64,000 nucleotides of DNA from the NCBI RefSeq assembly GCF_037975245.1, contig NC_092562.1, positions 26,401,054 to 26,465,053 on the forward strand, written 5' to 3'. The notes below the pieces were generated by a model that saw only the letters and a program-made list of their open reading frames with translations, did not search any database and was not told the origin of the DNA. Positions 58,501-64,000 of the stretch are shown here, piece by piece. The stretch comes from Apostichopus japonicus. Taxonomy: Eukaryota > Echinodermata > Holothuroidea > Aspidochirotida > Stichopodidae. A program made the position numbers and the translations under genes. The first letter of the stretch is position 1, and each line of letters starts with the position of its first letter.

Positions 58501-61500
58501 AGGAGACTTTTATCACCAAATGAGATTCATATTATGGTAGCATTTCTAATCAATATGACACAATTAATGATGTCATTGGTCTAATTAGGTATTAAGCTTT
58601 ACAGAATTCATAGGCAACAATATTGTTAAACTGTTTAGCACTCAATTAAGTCAATGAAACCCTCTTTTGTAGCTGTAATTTTTTGCTCAGTATTAACAGG
58701 AAATGTCACACTGTTTGCCATAAGACACTGTTAATGAAAAGCAAGGTTACAGCAAAAAAATATTGCAATGGATGAGAATCTACTGGATTGATTGATGAAA
58801 ATCATCAGTGCTATGCAATTACATGCATTCTATTTCTAACCCATACCACTGACGCCACAGCAATAGTACATCACTAGATATAAATGTCACTCATGCAACA
58901 TGAGAGCTAGTAATATTAAAACCAAAACGAAAAGGAAAGTTAAAAGAAGGAAAGCAAGAAAGAAGTACGAAAGAGGTTTGTTTTACTATTTAAAATGCTA
59001 TATATTCAAATAGTTAGCATGTTCTCACACCATCTACCATCAGTGGAACCAGTAGAAGAAGAAAAAGTGATATGATGTTGCATTGTAGCAAGACACATAG
59101 AAAACATGTACAGTAATGTGTCAAGAACCCTTTACCCATAGCCAATTGCACAAGCTTGCAATGAAGATTCTTCTCCAGCTAGCAAACGTAACTGTTTCAA
59201 GTGCTCGGCAGTTTAACTGATATATACCTTTATCATGCTGGCATTGTAATAATCTGACTCTCCCGTGTTGCCAGGTACCTGTAACTTTACTCTTGTATGA
59301 TCATCTTGTAAAATTACAAGATTCAAAAGGAAAAACATCAACACAGTTGGATGAGCTGTTACGGGAAACATATCTTTAAACGTTGAACAATGTTTATGTC
59401 TAAAGATATGTTTAGAACATGTAGCAAATAATGGGAACTGAAACCATTACATTAAAACTAGGTGTAATTTAACAGAATTACCATGCATGAAATATGTTTG
59501 AACATGCTACCAACATGCACAATAATAAAACAAGCTGAGAAGACATCAAAAACTGGATGTACAGTAATACATATTATATACCTTTTAAGTATTCGTCAGA
59601 ATACAATTAAGCACAATGTGTTATATGTGTGTCGTTTAAGTAGGTATATCACTAAGAGCTGTGATCAATTTGGAAGATCATATTCCAAGTGATAGAATTT
59701 GAAGTTGGAGTAACTTTTCTTCAACATATCTTCATCATTTTTCAATCAGAACCAATGTACTGCAAATGTTTTCTGCAGGATGCAAAAAGTATATATGTTT
59801 TATGATGACAAATCAAATGGTTATATAATGTTGCATTGCTTCAATTTCTACTATTGCTGTGGAATCTTAACAATTCTCTCCTAATGAGGAATAAACTAGT
59901 CAATAAATTCAACAACAACATAATGGAATGATGCTTGCACAATACCACTTTGCATCTTACATTATTTGAATGGTATATATTATTTCACTGATAAGAAAAC
60001 ATTAAACACTAAACAAGTATTCAAATTTGAATGGTCTTTAAATCTTATCATGTAACAATGAACAAAAGGTATGGTCATTTGGTGTAGGCTGCATGTTTGC
60101 CATCATGCACGTACAAGAAGAATATCTGTCACAATGCAAAGTTATTCTCCAAATGGGCAATGGATTTATCAAGAAAACGGCGATCGTAAACAGAGGTACT
60201 TACATGGAATGATCTTGGACAAGCTGTTCTTTGATTGCAATCTTTCATGCCGAAGCGCTTCAGAACACGGTTGTTGCCGACCTCTCGGAAGAACCTTCAC
60301 AAAGACAAAAAGGTGGTGATCTAATTTCTCTACAGCTGAACTGTAAATGAATTACAATGTACAGTTGACAGTATTAGTTAGTATGATTTTATCATTACGA
60401 AATATCTCTCAAAGTTTACCCTTTACTTGATAACTGAAGGTAATTTTTACACATCTTGATAATAAATAAATTAATAACATATACTCACCATAAACTCCTT
60501 GACAACATCCTCAATGACAATTCTTCTGTCTCTGCTCATGTAGTCTTGAAGTTCGGACACTTTCATTGGTTTTGGTGGTGTTGTCTTTTTGGCAGTGTCT
60601 ACATTGATGTAGACACCTGCATATTGTTCAATATCAACAGGGTCCTCATAATCACTGTCTTGTTTTAACTCTCTCTCTGTAGATGCCTCTGATACAACTG
60701 TGGATCCAACAGCCTCATACGTTGAACCAGATTCAACCAAGCTGCTAATTTTGTCTCGAGGTACTTCATATCCTTCAGCCTGGTCTCCACTGACTGGTTG
60801 ATTAAGATGTTGATATTGATCTGGTGATTTTAGCATTTCATTTTTGTCAAGGGGTATATACTCAGTTTTGTCTTTGACTTCTGTTGGCAAATCTATAGGA
60901 ACGTAAGAAAAAGAAACTTATTGCCTCAATATACATTTGATATGCTGAATGGATAATTTACCTGTACAATGTTATCAACTGGTTAACTATATAATATGAG
61001 AACCAGGAGTTTACATTTCATCAATGAACATCTACTGGAATCAAGATGCTCAAGCTATGTACGTTAGTAATTATATGAGATGGATATTTCTATAACAAGA
61101 TACATACATGTCTCGGTATAAAAAAGGCCAAAATAGGGCATTCATATCATAAGGTACACGTAAATAGCAAACTACACTTAAAGGCACACAGAAAAAAAGA
61201 TATGTATATACATATATATAACATCGTGAAAGAAACATTTCCCAATTATTTCTAGAAGATTTTCAACATGCCACCTTACATTACACCTCCGAAATATATG
61301 TTTTCAATCGATACTCCTATTGTTATGAACAACTGAATTTCATGTTTTGATGTATAATAAATAATAATACAAATGCACATGAAATAAAGAAAAACCTTGC
61401 AAAAAATACTTTTGACTGTTTCTTTTACTCAATCCAGGGGTCGCATTACCCGTGGGATTGCACGATTCCTGCAGTTTTATTTCAAATCCCGCATGTCAAA

Positions 61501-63701
61501 AGTTGTCAAGACTGGATTTTCCGTAATTAATTTCAGCTCTCAACCTGAATTAAACAGAAATTACGGCTGTGACCGTGTAGCGATTCATCGCTAAGCGATC
61601 GCATTTGGAATAAACGTTTAGTAATAAGTCACTTGCAATTATTTGAAAATACATAAATTTGATACTTTCAATATTTACGCAAGCACAAACGTATACAGTA
61701 GCAACAACTATGAGAGGAAAGTGCTTGCTATGGACTACCACAACTAGCTGCTTGACGACAACAAAGACCTGTGCACTTCACAAACGTATGTTTGCGTAAA
61801 TTCCCCACAAATCTCCCACCACATGGTAGCCTAAATTCACAGAGAGTCAACATTAAAATGTAGCCTAACCATCTGTTTATTCGCTCAAATTGTGTCGCAG
61901 TTGGCTGGCACTAAAAACATGCACAGAATACTTTCGTTATTGCTGCCATCTTCGACCACTGCCATGTTCGACAACTAGTGTGGTGTTCGGCTAACATGTG
62001 GCACATGGTAGCCGAACACCACACTAAGAAAATGAGGAAATCTAGCTTAACCATCTGTTTCTTTGATCAAATTGTAACACAGTTAGCTGGATCTAAAATA
62101 TCTATGGATTACTTTCATTATTGCTGCTATCTTCAACCACATGGTAGCCTAACACCACACCAAGTCCATAGGAAAATCTTGCCTAACCATCGGTTTGCAA
62201 GAAAAAAAAAAGTGTAACACACTTTGCCTAGCCTTGTTTACAATTTTCAATTAGCTGGAAATTGACAATTGGTTTGAAGGTATGTGCTATGTTTTGAAGA
62301 GGGAATATAGTACTTGACGTACACTATTGCTGTTTTGATGGATTGAAGGTTTCAAGTTTGACTAGTTTTCACCGGCATAATATTTTCGTTTTTGGTGGTG
62401 ATTGATTTTATCCACACACGAGAAAGAATCCACAAGAATTAATGGCTAAAACTTGAAATAGTAAGTAATTAAAACAACCATCTACACTACAAGAAAGTTA
62501 TTTCATGAAATGAATATTCGTTTGTCGTGATTAATAAAAAATGCAGACCTACGGAATTATTGAAATCATGAAAGCACTCGCGTAGCAATTACAAGACTCC
62601 CCCCCCCCCCTGGATTGGATTCGGTACCCAAATGTTCGGTTGGGTACCTGACTCAGGCCTAGTAGAAAATGAATGTGTTAATATGTTAATAAAAATAACA
62701 GAGAAAATATTATGTGTCTATTCCTGATCAGCTGAAAATACCTTGATTTTCCTTGTCGATCGCAACATTATTGGTAAAAGATGTTGAATCTGATGGAGCT
62801 GGAGATGCTTTTCTGGATCTTTTCCTGAAAATAATTCATAGAGTGAAAGTAACTATTTAGTGAGGGTAAAATTAACCATTAACATTGATACAACCTAATT
62901 CCTATAGATACATAGAATCGGTAAATGTTATTTCTGTTAAATAACTAGCTCTGCCTGTATAGTAAGCCTGGTGTGCTCACCGTATACTGCAAAGATACAA
63001 ATAATTTTAATTCTAAGGAAAAGTGGCTGTGGTAAAAGCAGATTCTTTCATCCAAATTAAATCTCTTTGTACTTGGTCACTAATTAATTACCAGTTTCTC
63101 CAGGTCTTCCTGTGTTCACTCAAAAAAAGTTGCAAAAAGTTTCATGTGAGTAAATTAATCGCATTAAATACGCACTAATTTCACATGTTGTCACTTACTT
63201 TTACAGATTGTGAAAATGGAGCAAAACTTTGAAATTTGTTGCTGCATATTATTGAAACTGAGAGAAATACGTTCTAGAAATACATTGTTTACTGCTTGAA
63301 TCTGGTTGAAGGGGAGCTAATGGCAATAATATGATGAGGTAACATTAACAATGAAATGTAATCAGGTCTTTTATGATAACAACAAGATTTATCTTACTTA
63401 AACTACAATGTTTGTGTCAGAGTAGATGTACTAATTCTACTCACTTTTATTTACACAGTCAAGCATTCTTGATGGTGGTTTCACAAACGGGAGAACATGC
63501 AGTCCCATACTTTGTGCATTACAATACAAATGAAACTTATGTATGTTAAAGTGATACTTAGTTTATTATACTTTAATGCTCTCTAAATATGTAAGCAATA
63601 GTCTGCTTACCTGTAAATTAACACAAATGTGATGATGATGAGCAATACTATAGCAAAGACTGCAGGAATGATAATAAACACTGCAAAGCTGTTGTCACTA
63701 T
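49455..63701 (-). CDS. Gene B: receptor-type tyrosine pseudophosphatase (5' ectodomain off the right edge)
   Basis: Eighteen exons join in phase from the membrane exon to a stop: 63611-63701, 62742-62824, 60489-60892, 60204-60294, 59228-59304, 57798-57834, 56857-56945, 56172-56303, 55442-55599, 54880-55015, 54215-54346, 53638-53737, 52736-52815, 51602-51727, 50540-50668, 50217-50344, 49851-49986 and 49455-49529, about 735 residues. They encode a membrane helix, a tyrosine-rich juxtamembrane segment and two tandem PTP domains, as in receptor PTPs. D1 keeps the fold motifs (YDHTRVKL, FWRMVWQQ, YWP) but has KNSL for KNRY, HGWPQGGVP for WPDxGVP, and HCRDGSGSTG, in which the CX5R arginine is serine. 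D2 has HCLNGVGVS and no WPD. Neither domain should hydrolyse phosphotyrosine. By homology the missing ectodomain is probably Tie-like, as in gene A. Confidence 0.88.
49851..49986 (-). CDS. Gene B: PTP D2 exon, P-loop without arginine
   Basis: 136 bp, phase 2 to 0. With the previous exon it reads HCLNGVGVSAVYVTAKA: the Cys is kept and the CX5R Arg is Val. It continues KLRRKNVNFMLSQ. Confidence 0.89.
50217..50344 (-). CDS. Gene B: PTP D2 exon, no WPD loop
   Basis: 128 bp, phase 0 to 2: VIVNHLTFEAFLGGDEDL stands where WPDxGVP should be, and the exon ends GPTVMHC at the P-loop. D2 is inactive in most receptor PTPs. Confidence 0.87.
50540..50668 (-). CDS. Gene B: PTP D2 exon, YWPDSG
   Basis: 129 bp, phase 0 to 0: TAAKYWPDSGLITYGSITV and a strand ending KFEVIHQDHP. 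A normal D2 core segment. Confidence 0.88.
50938..51551. mobile_element. hAT-like element (614 bp) in a gene B intron
   Basis: The ends are CATAGGGGTAGGAG and, inverted, CATAGGCGTAGGAG. Flanks CTTGCATT (50930-50937) and CTTGCATG (51552-51559) give an 8-bp target duplication with one mismatch. It contains the 84-bp minisatellite. It belongs to the same end-type (GCGTAGGA) as the element at 43897-44261. Confidence 0.82.
51175..51495. repeat. 84-bp minisatellite, ~3.8 copies
   Basis: Units start GCAAATTATTCTTCT at 51195, 51279, 51363 and 51448, each containing CCCGAAAAATTCTCAGCATA or a close variant. It creates artificial repeat frames on both strands. Confidence 0.92.
51602..51727 (-). CDS. 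Gene B: PTP D2 exon, DFWRLVYD
   Basis: 126 bp, phase 0 to 0: LTQDPLASILEDFWRLVYDY then STIIMLND. MLN is typical of D2 domains. The donor is GTTTGT, and a hAT element starts 50 bp into the intron. Confidence 0.9.
52736..52815 (-). CDS. Gene B: PTP D2 exon, DSYRPVL
   Basis: 80 bp, phase 1 to 0: DSYRPVLKSNG and SNDYVNATKLE, the D2 counterpart of YDHTRVKL/DYYNAS. Confidence 0.86.
53540..53630. repeat. MITE-end-like G/C-run block beside a D2 exon
   Basis: C runs and GGTCCCCCTGGCCCTCCCC then GGGCACGCCATTGATTGAAG resemble the ends of the hAT MITEs elsewhere in the window. No target duplication was found. Confidence 0.4.
53638..53737 (-). CDS. Gene B: start of PTP D2, with a glutamine run
   Basis: 100 bp, phase 0 to 1: ALTKIKELKMQQQQQMGESQ then AYKNRFPGIIP. 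KNRF is close to the canonical loop. The five-Gln run is coded by CAA(CAG)4. A G/C-run repeat block abuts its 3' side. Confidence 0.83.
54215..54346 (-). CDS. Gene B: end of D1 and linker
   Basis: 132 bp, phase 0 to 0: VQYLYIYDTLQQAQ matches the C-terminal PTP helix (QYxFxHDxL), followed by a linker TPENTRTLTEEFKGM. Confidence 0.86.
54880..55015 (-). CDS. Gene B: PTP D1 exon, P-loop without arginine
   Basis: 136 bp, phase 2 to 0. With the previous exon it reads HCRDGSGSTGTFLALYQL: the cysteine is kept, but the CX5R arginine is Ser. The Q-loop reads MVLTRVQY. The donor is the weak GTTTGT. Confidence 0.92.
55442..55599 (-). CDS. Gene B: PTP D1 exon, WPD loop lost
   Basis: 158 bp, phase 0 to 2. 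VYQLQFHGWPQGGVPEDY carries WPQ where active enzymes have WPD, so the general acid is missing. It ends PLLIHC, the start of the P-loop, split by a phase-2 intron as is common. Confidence 0.92.
56172..56303 (-). CDS. Gene B: PTP D1 exon, YWP
   Basis: 132 bp, phase 0 to 0: DEDIYSYWPRKVTTNEVFGE and a basic strand ending RRLKIISD. It matches the CxxYWP region; the usual Cys position reads Ile. Confidence 0.87.
56857..56945 (-). CDS. Gene B: PTP D1 exon, FWRMVW
   Basis: 89 bp, phase 1 to 0: GPRSKSLAEQFWRMVWQQ then TLVMLVDSS. This is the canonical PTP core helix and strand. Confidence 0.9.
57798..57834 (-). CDS. Gene B: PTP D1 exon, FIAARG
   Basis: A 37-bp exon, phase 0 to 1. ARNGKARFIAARG corresponds to the FIAxQGP motif, with Arg replacing the usual Gln. 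Confidence 0.8.
57835..59227. other. Gene B intron, nothing recognised
   Basis: The longest D1 intron, A+T-rich, without a repeat or exon that I can support. Confidence 0.5.
59228..59304 (-). CDS. Gene B: PTP D1 exon, YDHTRVKL
   Basis: 77 bp, phase 1 to 0. It encodes YDHTRVKLQVPGNTG and SDYYNASMIK, the conserved PTP motifs 2-3 (YDxxRV, DYxNAS). Confidence 0.88.
60204..60294 (-). CDS. Gene B: PTP D1, N-terminal exon with altered pTyr loop
   Basis: 91 bp, phase 0 to 1, encoding VLPRGRQQPCSEALRHERLQ and SKNSLSKIIP. KNSL replaces the KNRY of active PTPs. The homologue is gene A exon 17. Confidence 0.85.
60489..60892 (-). CDS. Gene B: tyrosine-rich juxtamembrane exon
   Basis: 404 bp, phase 1 to 0, the same length as gene A exon 16, with ten residue differences in 135. 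It retains EYIPL, GYEVP, STYEAV, DYEDP and QYAGVYINV. The gene A site DQYQNL is DQYQHL here, which removes one YxN motif. Confidence 0.88.
62742..62824 (-). CDS. Gene B: membrane-proximal exon
   Basis: 83 bp, phase 2 to 1, encoding RKRSRKASPAPSDSTSF and FTNNVAIDKENQ, a near copy of gene A exon 15. Confidence 0.82.
63611..63701 (-). CDS. Gene B: transmembrane exon
   Basis: 91 bp, phase 1 to 2. DSDNSF precedes a hydrophobic helix (VFIIIPAVFAIVLLIIIT ...) ending LIYR. It is one codon shorter than the gene A copy at 5153-5246. Upstream extracellular exons lie beyond 64000. Confidence 0.87.
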
Positions 63702-63826
63702 CTGAAAAAAAGGAACACAGTCTTTATCCTTTAAATGGTCATTAGCTCCCCTAATTAACCCTTTCAGGAGATTTAACTCTAGAAAATGTGCCTAATGTAT
63801 GAGAGAAGCATGTATGGTAGCAACAC

Positions 63827-64000
63827 AATTAGAATCCTCAAACCACACTTACCTGTTTAGGAATTTCTAAAATACAAACTTACTAATGTCATATATCTAT
63901 ATGCATTATACTCTAGTACTTGGTAGAATGAGTAACTTTCTGACGTCCTGATTGGTTTTATTTTCTCTAGGTACCACCTTAGTGCCCTGACTGGACTCCA
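63827..64000. other. Gene B intron at the right edge
   Basis: Unique sequence past the duplication edge, 5' of the membrane exon. No exon was seen before the window ends. Confidence 0.5.

Larger units (their letters stand above)
59869..63826. repeat. Segmental tandem duplication, copy in gene B
   Basis: The counterpart of 1-5370, starting with the same AACAATTCTCTCCTAATGAG as position 1. It lacks the LINE tail and hAT-like element found in the gene A copy and so gives their empty sites. Similarity ends near 63826. Confidence 0.9.

Overview
The window looks like a stretch of an animal nuclear genome. It is A+T-rich, its genes are split into many short exons with GT/AG borders, and introns and spacer are full of transposon remains. 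The receptor architecture, the Ty3/gypsy (Mag-like) retrotransposon and the repeat styles suggest a marine invertebrate deuterostome, with an echinoderm such as a sea cucumber as my best guess. That assignment is inference.

Two tandem paralogous receptor genes lie on the minus strand. Gene A enters with its signal-peptide exon near 42.6 kb and leaves at the left edge. In order it encodes a signal peptide, an Ig-like domain, a small Cys-rich module, a second Ig-like domain, five EGF-like modules, a third Ig-like domain, two fibronectin type III domains, a membrane helix, a tyrosine-rich juxtamembrane segment and the first exon of a tyrosine-phosphatase (PTP) domain. The Ig-EGF-Ig-FN3 order and some EGF motifs resemble Tie/angiopoietin receptors, but the cytoplasmic part is a receptor-type PTP. 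Gene B enters at the right edge with its membrane exon (63.6 kb) and ends with a stop codon at 49455-49457. Its whole two-domain PTP region is present, and both domains have lost catalytic residues: D1 has WPQ for WPD and CX5S for CX5R, and D2 has no WPD and CX5V. Gene B therefore reads as a double pseudophosphatase receptor.

Positions 1 to about 5370 align with about 59869 to 63826, so the two genes are parts of a tandem duplication with a period near 59.9 kb. Several transposons sit in only one of the two copies.

Mobile DNA: an apparently intact 5178-bp LTR retrotransposon (8020-13197) with identical 269-bp LTRs, a 5-bp target duplication and one 1361-codon gag-pol frame lies in a gene A intron. 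A 5246-bp non-coding element with 26-bp terminal inverted repeats (36131-41376) fills most of intron 1 of gene A and carries 11 exact copies of one 14-mer in two subterminal clusters. Four short hAT-like elements have clear target duplications (2984-3711, 39393-39763, 43897-44261, 50938-51551). There are also LINE tails, SINE-like sequences, and tandem repeats holding perfect DR1 nuclear-receptor half-site pairs.

The spacer between the genes (about 42.7-49.45 kb) holds repeats and no gene I can support. No rRNA, functional tRNA, CRISPR or prokaryotic feature was seen.
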